DNA of 64,000 nucleotides from Amycolatopsis thermoflava N1165 (lineage in GTDB: Bacteria; Actinomycetota; Actinomycetes; Mycobacteriales; Pseudonocardiaceae): the NCBI RefSeq assembly GCF_000473265.1, contig NZ_KI421511.1:6651909-6715908 (forward strand), read 5' to 3'. Below are positions 10,437 through 19,130 of the stretch, in pieces. Below the pieces are notes generated by a model. The model was not told the DNA's origin. It worked only from the letters and a program-made list of their open reading frames with translations, and did no database searches. Every line of letters starts with the position of its first letter. Position 1 is the first letter of the stretch. Made by a program: the position numbers and the translations under genes.

Positions 10437-11185
10437 GGAAGCTGGGCGCCCTCGTGGCCGCGGCCACGCTGATGATCACCGGCTGCGGGTCGTCGTCGGG
10501 CGGGAGCGGGAGCGAGACGCTGACGGTGTTCGCCGCCGCCTCGCTCACCGAGTCGTTCACCGCGCTGAAGACGTCCTTCGAGTCGGCGCACCCGGGCACC
10601 GAGGTCAAGTTCAACTTCGCCGGCTCGTCCGCGCTGGTGCAGCAGCTGTCGAACGGCGCGCGGGCGGACGTGTTCGCCTCGGCCGACCAGACCAACATGG
10701 ACAAGGCCGTGCAGGCCGGGGTGGTCGACGGCGCGCCGTCGGTGTTCGCGACGAACCGGCTGACCATCGCCGTCGCGCCGGGCAATCCGAAGGGCATCAC
10801 GGGATTCGCCGACCTCGCGCGGGGCGGGCTGACCGTCATCGTCTGCGCCCCGCAGGTGCCGTGCGGCTCCGCGGCGGAGAAGGTCGAGCGGGGCACCGGG
10901 GTCACGCTGCGGCCGGCCAGTGAGGAGCAGGACGTCAAGCAGGTCCTGAACAAGGTGCAGACCGGGGACGCGGACGCCGGCCTGGTCTACGTCACCGACG
11001 CCGCGAGTGCCGCGGGCAAGGTCGGCCAGGTCGACTTCCCGGAGTCGGCGCAGGCGGTCAACTCCTACCCGATCGCCGTCGTCAAGGACGCTCCGCAGGC
11101 CGGTCTCGCGAAGCAGTGGGTCGAGTTCGTGCTGGGCGAGCAGGGCAGGGCCGAGCTGCAGAAGGCCGGTTTTGGCGCTCCGTAG
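10433..11185 (+). CDS. modA: Molybdate ABC transporter substrate-binding lipoprotein ModA
   Basis: 250 aa. TTG start overlapping the preceding TGA, with GGGAGG 6 nt upstream. A lipoprotein signal MRKLGALVAAATLMITGC places the lipidated Cys at residue 18. The body is a ModA fold: TLTVFAAASLTESFTAL, FNFAGSSALVQQLSNGARAD and DVFASADQTNMD, the oxyanion-binding segments, with the closing GDADAGLVYVTDAASA. It captures molybdate outside the membrane and delivers it to ModBC. The gene is translationally coupled to the HTH-Mop regulator and overlaps modB. Confidence 0.95.
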   Translation: MRKLGALVAAATLMITGCGSSSGGSGSETLTVFAAASLTESFTALKTSFESAHPGTEVKFNFAGSSALVQQLSNGARADVFASADQTNMDKAVQAGVVDGAPSVFATNRLTIAVAPGNPKGITGFADLARGGLTVIVCAPQVPCGSAAEKVERGTGVTLRPASEEQDVKQVLNKVQTGDADAGLVYVTDAASAAGKVGQVDFPESAQAVNSYPIAVVKDAPQAGLAKQWVEFVLGEQGRAELQKAGFGAP

Positions 11186-11972
11186 GACCCGGCGGGTGCC
11201 GTGGGTTCTGTGGGTGCCCGCGACGCTCGCCCTCGCGCTCGTCGTGCTGCCGGTGGTCGGCCTGCTCGTGCGGACCGATCTCCGGCGCGTCCCGGAGCTG
11301 ATCGTCAGCGACGCCGCCCTCACCGCGCTGCGGTTGTCGCTGGAGACCGCGGCCGTGTCCACGCTCGCGTGCATCGCGCTCGGCGTGCCGCTGGCGGTCG
11401 TGCTCGCCCGGTCGACCGTCCGCGGGATCCGGGTGCTGCGCGCGGTCGTGCTGCTGCCGCTGGTCCTGCCGCCGGTCGTCGGCGGGCTCGCGCTGCTGTA
11501 CCTGCTCGGCCGCAAGGGGTTCCTCGGCTACCTGCTGGGCGTCACGGCCGGGGTGCAGGTCCCGTTCACCACCGCGGCGGTGATCATCGCCCAGACCTTC
11601 GTCGCGATGCCGTTCCTCGTGGTGAGCCTGGAGGGCGCGCTGCGCAGCGGCGGCGACCGCTACGAGCAGATCGCCTCGACCCTGGGCGCGCGCCCGTGGA
11701 CGGTGTTCCGGCGGGTCACGCTGCCGTTGCTGCTGCCCGCGCTCGGCTCGGGGGCGGTGCTCAGCTTCGCCCGCGCGCTCGGCGAGTTCGGCGCGACCAT
11801 CACGTTCGCGGGTAGTTACGAAGGCGTGACGAGGACGCTGCCGCTGGAGGTCTACGTGCAGGCCGAGGCCGATGTGGACAGTGCGGTCGCGCTGGCGCTG
11901 CTGCTGATCGTCGTCGCGGTCGTGGTCATCGCGGTCGCCCGGCCGCGCGCGCTGGAGGGGACCGCCCGGTGA
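11172..11972 (+). CDS. modB: Molybdate ABC transporter permease ModB
   Basis: 266 aa with about six membrane segments, the first VLWVPATLALALVVLPVVGL. The ABC permease EAA loop is visible as SGGDRYEQIASTLGARPWTVF, and the ModB signature GEFGATITFAGSYEG lies near residue 215. A TTG at 11172 gives a basic N terminus (MALRRTRRVPW) and a 14-nt overlap with modA; a GTG at 11196 is an alternative. Its stop overlaps the modC GTG (GTGA). Forms the inner-membrane channel of the ModABC importer. Confidence 0.94.
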   Translation: MALRRTRRVPWVLWVPATLALALVVLPVVGLLVRTDLRRVPELIVSDAALTALRLSLETAAVSTLACIALGVPLAVVLARSTVRGIRVLRAVVLLPLVLPPVVGGLALLYLLGRKGFLGYLLGVTAGVQVPFTTAAVIIAQTFVAMPFLVVSLEGALRSGGDRYEQIASTLGARPWTVFRRVTLPLLLPALGSGAVLSFARALGEFGATITFAGSYEGVTRTLPLEVYVQAEADVDSAVALALLLIVVAVVVIAVARPRALEGTAR

Positions 11973-13045
11973 GCCTGCACGCCGAGATCGAGCTGACCCG
12001 CGGCACCTTCGCGTTGTCCGCGGAGTTCGACGTGCCCGCCGGGAGCGTGCTGGCGATCCTGGGCCCGAACGGCTCCGGCAAGTCGAGCATCCTGGGGTGC
12101 CTCGCCGGGCTGTTCCGGCCGGACCGGGCGGTGATCACCCTCGGCGGGCGGGAGTTGCACGACCTGCCCGCACACGACCGGGCCGTCGGCCTGCTGTCGC
12201 AGGACGCGCTGCTCTTCCCGCACCTGTCCGTTGTGGACAACGTGGCGTTCTCGCCGCGGTCCAAGGGGGCGGGGCGCGCCGAGTCGCGGGAGATCGCCCG
12301 GCGCTGGCTGGCCGAGGTGGACGCCGCCGAGTTCGCCGAGCGCAAGCCCACGCAGCTCTCCGGTGGTCAGGCGCAGCGCGTCGCGGTCGCCAGGGCGCTC
12401 GCCGGGAACCCGGACCTGCTGCTGCTCGACGAGCCGCTCGCGGCGCTCGACGTGGACGCCGCCCCGGCCATCCGCGGCCTGCTGCGCCGGGTGCTGGCCG
12501 CCGATCCGCACCGCGCGACGGTGCTGGTCACCCACGATCCGCTGGACGCGCTGGCGCTGGCCGACCACGTCGTGGTGCTGGCCGCGGGCCGGGTCGTCGA
12601 ACGCGGCCCCACCCGGGAAGTGCTGGCCGCGCCCCGAACGGCGTTCACGGCGCGGATCGCCGGGCTCAACCTGGTGCCGGGCACCGCGGTCGCCGAGGGA
12701 CTGCGGACCGCGGACGGCGGCCTGGTCGCCGGGATCCTGTCGCCGGACGCGGTCACCGGCGAACCGGCCGTCGCGGTGTTCGAGCCGAGCGCGGTGTCGG
12801 TGTACCCGGCGGAGGACGGGCATCCGGGCAGCCCGCGCAACACGATCGGGGCCGTCGTCGGCGCCCTCGAACCACACGGACCGGTGATCCGGGTCCGGGC
12901 CGCCGGTGAGGGCTGGGCGGCCGGCCTGTCCGCCGACCTCACCCCGGCCGCGGTCGCCGACCTGCGCCTGGAGCCGGGTGCGCCGGTGCGGCTCGCGATC
13001 AAGGCCACCGCGGTCACGGTTCACCCGGCTAGTCTTCAGGCATGA
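11969..13045 (+). CDS. modC: Molybdate ABC transporter ATPase ModC
   Basis: 358 aa. Walker [10 protein letters not shown] (32-40), Q-loop [14 protein letters not shown], signature [15 protein letters not shown], Walker [13 protein letters not shown], and H-loop [11 protein letters not shown] form the ATPase domain (1-~220). The C-terminal ~80 residues are a Mop/TOBE domain ([19 protein letters not shown]...[15 protein letters not shown]), which senses intracellular molybdate and can inhibit transport. It completes the mop-modABC operon. Its stop overlaps the ATG of the HAD phosphatase, which nevertheless seems to have its own promoter. Confidence 0.95.
   Translation: MSLHAEIELTRGTFALSAEFDVPAGSVLAILGPNGSGKSSILGCLAGLFRPDRAVITLGGRELHDLPAHDRAVGLLSQDALLFPHLSVVDNVAFSPRSKGAGRAESREIARRWLAEVDAAEFAERKPTQLSGGQAQRVAVARALAGNPDLLLLDEPLAALDVDAAPAIRGLLRRVLAADPHRATVLVTHDPLDALALADHVVVLAAGRVVERGPTREVLAAPRTAFTARIAGLNLVPGTAVAEGLRTADGGLVAGILSPDAVTGEPAVAVFEPSAVSVYPAEDGHPGSPRNTIGAVVGALEPHGPVIRVRAAGEGWAAGLSADLTPAAVADLRLEPGAPVRLAIKATAVTVHPASLQA
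13030..13035 (+). promoter_or_regulatory. -10 hexamer TAGTCT inside the modC 3' end
   Basis: TAGTCT lies 6 nt before the ATG at 13042, within the last codons of modC; a leaderless internal promoter. Confidence 0.5.
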
Positions 13046-13842
13046 GCCGTTGGACGTATCTGACCGACATGGACGGCGTGCTGGTGCACGAGGAGCACCT
13101 GGTGCCCGGCGCCGACGAGTTCCTCGCCGAACTGCGGGCCAACGACACCCCGTTCCTGGTGCTGACCAACAACTCCATCTACACCCCGCGGGACCTGCGG
13201 GCCCGGCTGCTGCGCACCGGGCTGGACGTGCCGGAGGAACGCATCTGGACCTCCGCGCTGGCGACCGCGAAGTTCCTGCACAGCCAGCGGCCGGGCGGGT
13301 CGGCGTTCGTCATCGGCGAGGCCGGGCTGACCACGGCGCTGCACGAGGCCGGGTACGTGCTCACCGACCGCGACCCGGACTACGTGGTGCTGGGCGAGAC
13401 GCGCACGTACAGCTTCACCGCGATCACCCGCGCCATCCGGCTCATCGAGGCCGGCGCGAAGTTCATCGCCACCAACCCGGACGCCACCGGGCCGAGCCTG
13501 GAGGGCAGCCTGCCTGCCACCGGTTCGATAGCGGCCCTCATCGAGCGCGCCACCGGGCGGCAGCCGTACTTCGTGGGCAAGCCGAACCCGCTGATGATGC
13601 GGTCGGCGCTGCGCAGCCTCGGCGCGCACTCCGAGGGCACGATCATGATCGGCGACCGGATGGACACCGACGTGCACTCGGGCATCGAGGCCGGGTTGCA
13701 GACGATCCTGGTGCTCACCGGCATCTCCACCAAGGAGTCGGCCGAGCGGTACCCGTACCGGCCGACGCTGGTGCTCGACTCGATCGCGGACCTGGTCGGC
13801 CGCACGCAGGACCCGTTCGGGGACGGGGCGGTGCTCACCTGA
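13042..13842 (+). CDS. HAD-IIA family phosphatase (NagD-like)
   Basis: 266 aa. HAD motifs: I TDMDGVL with nucleophile Asp, [14 protein letters not shown] Lys in [28 protein letters not shown]. The C2-type cap lies between motifs II and III, as in NagD/PGP-like subclass IIA phosphatases. Substrates of this subclass are mostly nucleotides and sugar phosphates; the specific one cannot be read. The ATG overlaps the modC stop by 4 nt but is also preceded by a -10 hexamer. The sequence [18 protein letters not shown] matches actinobacterial HAD-IIA proteins well. Confidence 0.9.
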   Translation: MSRWTYLTDMDGVLVHEEHLVPGADEFLAELRANDTPFLVLTNNSIYTPRDLRARLLRTGLDVPEERIWTSALATAKFLHSQRPGGSAFVIGEAGLTTALHEAGYVLTDRDPDYVVLGETRTYSFTAITRAIRLIEAGAKFIATNPDATGPSLEGSLPATGSIAALIERATGRQPYFVGKPNPLMMRSALRSLGAHSEGTIMIGDRMDTDVHSGIEAGLQTILVLTGISTKESAERYPYRPTLVLDSIADLVGRTQDPFGDGAVLT

Positions 13843-13857
13843 CCTGCGGCAACCGCC

Positions 13858-13863
13858 TATCGT
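13858..13863 (+). promoter_or_regulatory. -10 hexamer TATCGT, leaderless start
   Basis: TATCGT lies 6 nt before the ATG at 13870. Confidence 0.5.
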
Positions 13864-13869
13864 CGAGGG

Positions 13870-14676
13870 ATGAGTGACCACCAGCGCACCTACGTCGTCG
13901 GCGACGTGCACGGGCACCGGGAACCGCTGGTGGCAGCGCTGCGCCGCGCCGGGCTGGTCGACGAGTCCGGCGACTGGTCCGGCGGGGACGCGCACCTGTG
14001 GTTCCTCGGCGACTTCGTCGACCGGGGCCCGGACGGGATCGGCGTGATCGACCTGGTGATGCGGCTGCACCGGCAGGCCGCCGAGGCAGGCGGGTCGACG
14101 CGGACGTTGCTGGGCAACCACGAGATCCTGCTGCTGGGCATGCACCGCTTCGGCGACACCGAGGTGCCGTCCGACTTCGGGCCGCGCAGCTTCGCCCGCA
14201 GCTGGGAGATCAACGGCGGGCAGCTGTCCGATCAGGACGCGCTGACCGACGAGCACGTCGAGTGGCTGACCAGCCGTCCGCTGATCGCGCACGCGGCGGG
14301 CCACCTGCTGATGCACTCGGACACCGTCGAATACCTCGACTGGGGCGACGACGCGGAGGACATCAACACCACTGTGCGCGAGATCCTGGTCGGCGACGAT
14401 CTGGTGGAGTGGTGGGACGTGTGGCGCCGCATGACGACGCGCTACGCCTTCCGCGGCCCGCACGGCCCGGACATCGCCGACTACCTGCTGGAGCAGCTCG
14501 GCGGCGAGCGGGTCGTGCACGGGCACAGCGTGATCGCCGACCAGCTCGGCATCCACCCCAGCCAGATCGAGGCGCCCTACCTGTACGCCGGTGGCAAGGT
14601 GCTGGGCATCGACGGCGGGCTGTTCGTCGGCGGGCCCTGCCTGGTGGTGCCGCTGCCGTGGAAGCCCGAGGACTGA
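13870..14676 (+). CDS. Calcineurin-like metallophosphoesterase
   Basis: 268 aa. Metal-binding motifs of PPP-type phosphatases are in order: GDVHGH (residues ~11-16), GDFVDRGPDG (~47-56), GNHEIL (~82), and a distal VVHGHSVIAD (~217). This resembles diadenosine tetraphosphatase/serine-threonine phosphatase relatives, though the substrate is unknown. Start chosen from the -10 hexamer 6 nt upstream. It is followed after 3 nt by the small gene at 14680. Confidence 0.88.
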   Translation: MSDHQRTYVVGDVHGHREPLVAALRRAGLVDESGDWSGGDAHLWFLGDFVDRGPDGIGVIDLVMRLHRQAAEAGGSTRTLLGNHEILLLGMHRFGDTEVPSDFGPRSFARSWEINGGQLSDQDALTDEHVEWLTSRPLIAHAAGHLLMHSDTVEYLDWGDDAEDINTTVREILVGDDLVEWWDVWRRMTTRYAFRGPHGPDIADYLLEQLGGERVVHGHSVIADQLGIHPSQIEAPYLYAGGKVLGIDGGLFVGGPCLVVPLPWKPED

Positions 14677-14679
14677 GCG

Positions 14680-14994
14680 GTGGGGGTGGAGCTGGAACTC
14701 CACGCCGGCCGTCCCGTACGCGACGGCTCGTCGCTGGTGCGCGGGTCCTACGAGCACGGTGAGGCGCTGGCCCGGGTGCTGGACGGCGTCCGGACGGGCA
14801 GGCTCGCGCTGGTCGACCCGTACGGCGACACGATGTTCAACGAGCAGGAAGCGGAGGCGGCGCTGCCGCAGGTTGCCGCGCTGCTGCGGGACTGCGCGGA
14901 CGACTCGGCCCGAGCCGCGCTGACCGATCTCGCCGGGATGCTCGAAGCGTGCGCGGCCACGCCCGGCGGCTACCTGTGGTTCATGGGCGACTAG
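14680..14994 (+). CDS. Conserved hypothetical protein (104 aa)
   Basis: GTG start 3 nt after the metallophosphatase stop, with GAGGA upstream inside the previous gene. The product is acidic and soluble (GVELELHAGRPVRDGSSLV, then a helical C-terminal half ending GGYLWFMGD). No known domain is recognised. Co-transcription with the phosphatase is likely. The stop overlaps the convergent TetR stop: 14992-14994 on plus and 14991-14993 on minus. Confidence 0.7.
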   Translation: MGVELELHAGRPVRDGSSLVRGSYEHGEALARVLDGVRTGRLALVDPYGDTMFNEQEAEAALPQVAALLRDCADDSARAALTDLAGMLEACAATPGGYLWFMGD

Positions 14995-15632
14995 CGCAGG
15001 TACGTGGTGCGCAGGCCGGTCAGGATGACGCGCAGTCCGGCTTCGAAGGCGGCGTCGGTGTCCTGGGCGAAGAGGCGGCCGACGACGCTCGCGGTGAGCG
15101 GGAATTGTTCGCGGTCGATGGATCGCTCCAGGCGGCCCGGTTCGTACGGGTTGTCTTCACCGTAGGCGGTGCCCGTGCGTGCTTGTTCCTCGATCGTGAA
15201 GCCGATCGTGTAGTGCAGCAGCGCGGGGTAGCCCTCCGCCGCGTCCGCCACCGAGAAACCCGCGTCCCGCATTGTGCGCAGCGTGAGTTCGACCGTGCGG
15301 AACAGCCCGGGGTGCGTGGTGTTCGTGCCGGCCAGGACGCGCGCGCCGTCGCGGTAGCGCAGCATCGTGCGCCGCAGGCGGCGGGCGCCGTCGGCCAGCC
15401 AGTCCTCCCAGGACATCCCGGCGCTCGGCGCTTCGAGCCCGCCGGTGGCTTCGATGTACATCGCGGTGGCCATCGCGTCCAGTAGTTCCTGCTTGTTCTT
15501 CACGTGCCAGTACAGGGTCGGCGCGCGCACGCCGAGTTCCGTCGCGACCACCCGCATCGTGAGCCCGTCGAGGCCGACGTCGGTGAGCAGTCGCAGCGCC
15601 GTCCGCGCGATGACCTCGGGATTGATCGCCAT
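14991..15632 (-). CDS. TetR-family repressor (TetR class C-terminal domain)
   Basis: 213 aa. N-terminal HTH (GLDGLTMRVVATELGVRAPTLYWHVKNK) and a C-terminal ligand domain of the tetracycline-repressor type (LHYTIGFTIEEQ). TetR proteins with this C-terminal domain typically sense hydrophobic aromatic drugs. The gene is divergent from a flavin monooxygenase, and two palindromes in the 38-bp intergenic region are its likely operators. Classic layout of a drug-inducible inactivating enzyme. Confidence 0.92.
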   Translation of the reverse strand: MAINPEVIARTALRLLTDVGLDGLTMRVVATELGVRAPTLYWHVKNKQELLDAMATAMYIEATGGLEAPSAGMSWEDWLADGARRLRRTMLRYRDGARVLAGTNTTHPGLFRTVELTLRTMRDAGFSVADAAEGYPALLHYTIGFTIEEQARTGTAYGEDNPYEPGRLERSIDREQFPLTASVVGRLFAQDTDAAFEAGLRVILTGLRTTYLR

Positions 15633-15643
15633 GGCTTGACACT

Positions 15644-15656
15644 CTAACAGAGTTAG
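15644..15656. promoter_or_regulatory. Palindromic operator CTAAC-AGA-GTTAG
   Basis: Perfect 13-bp palindrome between the divergent TetR and monooxygenase genes. Confidence 0.6.
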
Positions 15657-15661
15657 GGAAC

Positions 15662-15680
15662 TCTCTAATCATGTTAGAGA
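15662..15680. promoter_or_regulatory. Palindromic operator overlapping the monooxygenase start codon
   Basis: Arms TCTCTAA (15662-15668) and TTAGAGA (15674-15680) flank the ATG at 15671-15673. The half-site CTAA is shared with the neighbouring palindrome, so the same TetR protein probably binds both. Confidence 0.6.
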
Positions 15681-17113
15681 ACGTGGTGATCGCCGGCGGC
15701 GGGCCGACCGGTTTGATGCTCGCCTGTGAACTGCGGCTGGCGGGGGTCGAGGTGACCGTGCTGGACCGCCTGCCCGGCCGCAGCGGTGAATCGCGCGCGG
15801 GCGGGTTGCACGCGCGCACCCTCGAGGTGCTGGACCAGCGGGGCGTCGTCGACCGGTTCCTCGCGGCGGGCCGTCCGATGCAGGTGGGCCACTTTTCGGG
15901 GCTGTGGCTGGACTTCAGCCGCCTGCCGACCCGGTATCCGTTCCTGCTGAACCTGTTGCAGGCCGACGTCGAGCGGCTGCTGGAGCAGTGGGCCGCCGAG
16001 CTGGGCGTGCGGGTGCGGTGGTCGTCCGAGGTGACCGGGTTCCGGCAGGACGCGACCGGCGTCGAGGTGGCGCTGGCGGACGGTTCCACCATCGAGGCGG
16101 CCTACCTGGTCGGCTGCGACGGCGGGCGCAGCGCCGTCCGCAAGCTCGCCGGCATCGGCTTCCCCGGCACGCCCGCGACGCTGACCGCGCTGCTCGGCGA
16201 CGTCGAGCTGGCCGACCCGCCCGGCGAGCCGGTGTTCATGCGCCGCACCGAGCGCGGTGACTTCTCGGTGCTGGGCTTCCAGCCGGGCTGGTTCCGGGTC
16301 ATGACCACCCGCTACGACCACGTGGCAGGCCGGGACGAACCGGTCACGTTCGAGCAGCTGCGCGAGTCGCTGATCGAGATCGCGGGCACCGACTTCGGCA
16401 TGCACAGCCCCCGCTGGATCTCCCGCTACGGCGACGCCGCACGGCAGGCCGAGCAGTACCGGCGCGGCCGCGTGCTGCTCGCCGGCGACGCGGCGCACAT
16501 CCACTTTCCGGCGGGCGGGCAGGGCCTGAACACGGGGGTGCAGGACGCGGTCAACCTCGGCTGGAAGCTCGCCGCGGTCGTCCGCGGACACGCGCCTGAG
16601 GCCCTGCTCGACACCTACCACGCGGAGCGGCACCCGGTCGGCGAACGGGTCCTGGACAACACCCGTGCGCAGACCGCGTTGAGCCGGCCGGGTGCACATG
16701 TCGACGCCCTGAGGGAGGTGTTCGCCCGCCAGATCGCGGTCGAGGAGGTGAACTCCGCGCTCGCGGGCATGATCACCGCGCTCGACGTCCGCTACCCGCT
16801 CGGCGACGCGGATCCCTTGCTGGGAAAGCGAATCCCGGACCTCGACCTCGTCACCGAACACGGCGCGACCCGGCTGTTCACGCTGCTGCACGCGGGCCGG
16901 GCGGTGCTGCTGGACCTCGCAGGCGACCCGGAACTGGCGGCCGCCGCGCGGGATTGGGGCGACCGGCTCGCCGTCGTCGTGGCCAAGGGCCCGTCCGACT
17001 TCCCGCCGGCCGTCCTCGTGCGCCCCGACGGTCACGTGGCGTGGGTGGCCTCACTGGGGGTCGACGGACTTCGGGCCGCGTGCGCCAAGTGGCTGGGGCC
17101 GGTCGCCGGCTGA
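15671..17113 (+). CDS. FAD-dependent aromatic monooxygenase (rifampicin/tetracycline monooxygenase-like)
   Basis: 480 aa. Group A flavoprotein hydroxylase: dinucleotide motif VVIAGGGPTGLMLACEL (residues 5-21), DG motif LVGCDGGRSAVRKLAG (~152-167) and GD motif RVLLAGDAAHIHFPAGGQ (~267-284). The start LAGVEVTVLDRLPGRSGES with GGLHARTLEVLDQRG resembles Rox-type rifampicin monooxygenases, and the C-terminal thioredoxin-like tail is present. Control by a TetR repressor and the adjacent MFS exporters point to xenobiotic inactivation; the actual substrate is not established. There is no room for a Shine-Dalgarno sequence outside the operator, so translation is probably leaderless. The last 63 bp overlap the convergent MFS gene. 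Confidence 0.88.
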   Translation: MLENVVIAGGGPTGLMLACELRLAGVEVTVLDRLPGRSGESRAGGLHARTLEVLDQRGVVDRFLAAGRPMQVGHFSGLWLDFSRLPTRYPFLLNLLQADVERLLEQWAAELGVRVRWSSEVTGFRQDATGVEVALADGSTIEAAYLVGCDGGRSAVRKLAGIGFPGTPATLTALLGDVELADPPGEPVFMRRTERGDFSVLGFQPGWFRVMTTRYDHVAGRDEPVTFEQLRESLIEIAGTDFGMHSPRWISRYGDAARQAEQYRRGRVLLAGDAAHIHFPAGGQGLNTGVQDAVNLGWKLAAVVRGHAPEALLDTYHAERHPVGERVLDNTRAQTALSRPGAHVDALREVFARQIAVEEVNSALAGMITALDVRYPLGDADPLLGKRIPDLDLVTEHGATRLFTLLHAGRAVLLDLAGDPELAAAARDWGDRLAVVVAKGPSDFPPAVLVRPDGHVAWVASLGVDGLRAACAKWLGPVAG

Positions 17114-18253
17114 GCCGCGGCGCAGCATCGCCAGCGCGATGCCCAGACCCGCCAGCGTGACCGCCGCCGCGGCCGGGTAGAGGGCTCCCGCGCCGGCGCC
17201 GGTCAGCAGCTGCCCGCCCAGCCACCCGCCGAAGGCCGCGGCGAGCTGGAAGCCGGACGCGTTGACCGCGATGGCCAGGGTGGGCGCGGCTCCCGCGGCG
17301 GTGAGGACGCGCGTCTGCATGCCCGGGATAATCGCGAAGGCCAGCGCGCCGAGCACGAACGTCAGGATCGCCGCTGCCACGCGGTTGTCGCCGGCGATCC
17401 AGAACAGCAGCAACGTGACAGCGAGCGCGGCCAGCATCCAGGCGAGCGACGGCATCAGCGCGCGGTCAGCCAGCCGCCCGCCGAGCAGGTTCCCGAGCAC
17501 CGCTCCCGCGCCGTACACCAGCAGCAGTACCGGTACGGCGTCCGCGGCGAAACCGCCGAATTCGGTCAGCAGCGTCGCGATGTAGGTGAAAACCGTGACG
17601 GCGCCGAGGTTTCCCACCGCGGTCAGGAGGATGCCGAGCTGCACCTCGCGGTCGGCGAGGACCCGCAGTTCCCCGGCAGCCGACGCGCCTGCCGCCGGGA
17701 ACGCCGGGACGGAACGCAGCACCAGCAGCAGTGCGAGGAGCGTGATCGCCGCGACCGCGACGAAGGTGGACCGCCAGCCGAAGTGGTGCCCCACGAACGT
17801 GCCCAGCGGTGTGCCGAGGACGATCCCGAGGTTCATGCCCAGCGCGACCTTCGCGATCATGCTCGGCTGCCGGCCCGGCGGGGCCATCGCCGCCGTGGTC
17901 GCGATCGCGACCGCGAAGAACGTGGCGACGACCAGGCCCGCGACGAACCTCGCCAGCAGCAGGACGGCGTACCCCGGCGCGAGGGCGGATCCCAGGTTCC
18001 CCAGCACGGACACCACGACGAGCCCGGTGATCAGCGGTTTCCGGCCGACCCGCGCGGTGAGCACGGTGAGGACCGGGCCGCCCACGATCATGCCCGCGGC
18101 GTAGGCGCTGACGAGCAGGCCGGCCGACGGGACGGACACGGACAGGCCGGCTGCGACGTCCGGCACGAGTCCGGCGATCACGAACTCGCCGGTCGTGAGC
18201 CCGAAGACGACGAGCATCAGCGAGAAGACGGGCAACGGCACGACAACCCCCAT
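17051..18253 (-). CDS. MFS drug-efflux transporter (DHA1, Cmx/CmlR-like)
   Basis: 400 aa, about 12 membrane segments. Family signatures: VFGLTTGEFVIAGLVPDVA in TM1, SAYAAGMIVGGPVL with ARVGRKP after TM2, and ALAPGYAVLLLARFVAG in TM4; these fit the chloramphenicol-resistance/arabinose-efflux group. The C-terminal tail is hydrophilic and overlaps the end of the monooxygenase gene by 63 bp. Divergent from a MarR gene across an inverted repeat that starts 4 nt upstream of its ATG. Confidence 0.92.
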   Translation of the reverse strand: MGVVVPLPVFSLMLVVFGLTTGEFVIAGLVPDVAAGLSVSVPSAGLLVSAYAAGMIVGGPVLTVLTARVGRKPLITGLVVVSVLGNLGSALAPGYAVLLLARFVAGLVVATFFAVAIATTAAMAPPGRQPSMIAKVALGMNLGIVLGTPLGTFVGHHFGWRSTFVAVAAITLLALLLVLRSVPAFPAAGASAAGELRVLADREVQLGILLTAVGNLGAVTVFTYIATLLTEFGGFAADAVPVLLLVYGAGAVLGNLLGGRLADRALMPSLAWMLAALAVTLLLFWIAGDNRVAAAILTFVLGALAFAIIPGMQTRVLTAAGAAPTLAIAVNASGFQLAAAFGGWLGGQLLTGAGAGALYPAAAAVTLAGLGIALAMLRRGSAGDRPQPLGARGPKSVDPQ

Positions 18254-18258
18254 TGGTT

Positions 18259-18296
18259 CGAACTGTAATAATGCTAGTCAGAACTATCACAGTTCG
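18259..18296. promoter_or_regulatory. Inverted repeat in MFS/MarR divergent promoter
   Basis: CGAACTGT (18259-18266) and ACAGTTCG (18289-18296) are exact complements 22 nt apart. A likely operator for the MarR protein. Confidence 0.5.
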
Positions 18297-18308
18297 GAAC
18301 ACCGCCGC

Positions 18309-18314
18309 TAGACT
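18309..18314 (+). promoter_or_regulatory. -10 hexamer TAGACT, leaderless start of marR
   Basis: TAGACT lies 7 nt before the ATG at 18322. Confidence 0.55.
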
Positions 18315-18321
18315 CGGGATC

Positions 18322-18741
18322 ATGGTGGACGCCGGAATCGACCGCGACGTGTGCAAACTCGTGCACGAGTTCGCGCGACGGCTGGACGTGCACGTGCGGC
18401 GGGTCGGCGAGGAGGTCGGCCTGACCCCGACGCAGGTCGTCGCCCTGCGCGAGTTGTCGGAGCCGATCACGGCACGTGAGCTGGCGAGCCGGATGGCGTG
18501 CGAGGCCTCGAACGCGACGTTCGTCATCGACCGGCTCGAGGAGCAGGGCCTGGTTCAGCGCAGGCCGCACCCGACCGACCGGCGGGCCAAGGAGATCGTG
18601 CTGACGGCCGCCGGGCGCGACGCGCGGGCCGGGGTGCTCGACCGCCTCGACCGCGCCTCGCCGCTGGTCTCACTCGGGCGGGAGCAGCAGGAGAAGCTGG
18701 TCGAGTTGCTGCGCGAGCTCGTCGGGCCTCAGGGGCGGTAG
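18322..18741 (+). CDS. MarR-family transcriptional regulator
   Basis: 139 aa. Winged helix with [20 protein letters not shown], recognition helix [20 protein letters not shown] and wing [19 protein letters not shown]. Start ATG at 18322 fixed by the hexamer 7 nt upstream; the frame is open further upstream but enters the operator. Divergent from the MFS transporter and probably its repressor. The DNA-reading helix is almost the same as that of the MarR protein at 39547 (CEPSNATFVVDKLEK), so the two are recent paralogues. Its end overlaps the convergent YccF gene by 13 bp. Confidence 0.9.
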   Translation: MVDAGIDRDVCKLVHEFARRLDVHVRRVGEEVGLTPTQVVALRELSEPITARELASRMACEASNATFVIDRLEEQGLVQRRPHPTDRRAKEIVLTAAGRDARAGVLDRLDRASPLVSLGREQQEKLVELLRELVGPQGR

Positions 18742-19130
18742 TACGCCTCGGTGCCGCGGTCGACCGGCACGATCGCCTTGCCAAGGGGCATCAGCGAAAC
18801 CGGGATCAGTTTGAAGTTCGCCAGCCCGAGCGGGATACCGATGATCGTGACGCACAGGGCGATCCCGGTGAGGACGTGGCCGATCGCGAGCCAGATGCCC
18901 GCGAAGATGATCCAGATGACGTTGCCGATCAGCGACCCGACGCCGGCGTCGCGGCGGTCGACGATCGTGCGGCCGAACGGCCACAGCGCGTAGTTCGCGA
19001 TGCGGAACGACGCGATGCCGAACGGGATCGTGATGATCAGGACGCAGCAGATGATCCCCGCCACCACGTACGCGAGAGCCATCCAGAAGCCGGCCAACAC
19101 CAGCCAGATCAGGTTCAGGATGATGCGCAT
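18729..19130 (-). CDS. YccF-domain membrane protein
   Basis: 133 aa with two repeated hydrophobic modules ([20 protein letters not shown] and [20 protein letters not shown]), each followed by a glycine/proline turn ([41 protein letters not shown]). This internal duplication is characteristic of the YccF family, whose function is unknown. Its start codon overlaps the phzF stop by one base, so the two are co-transcribed. Confidence 0.9.
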   Translation of the reverse strand: MRIILNLIWLVLAGFWMALAYVVAGIICCVLIITIPFGIASFRIANYALWPFGRTIVDRRDAGVGSLIGNVIWIIFAGIWLAIGHVLTGIALCVTIIGIPLGLANFKLIPVSLMPLGKAIVPVDRGTEAYYRP

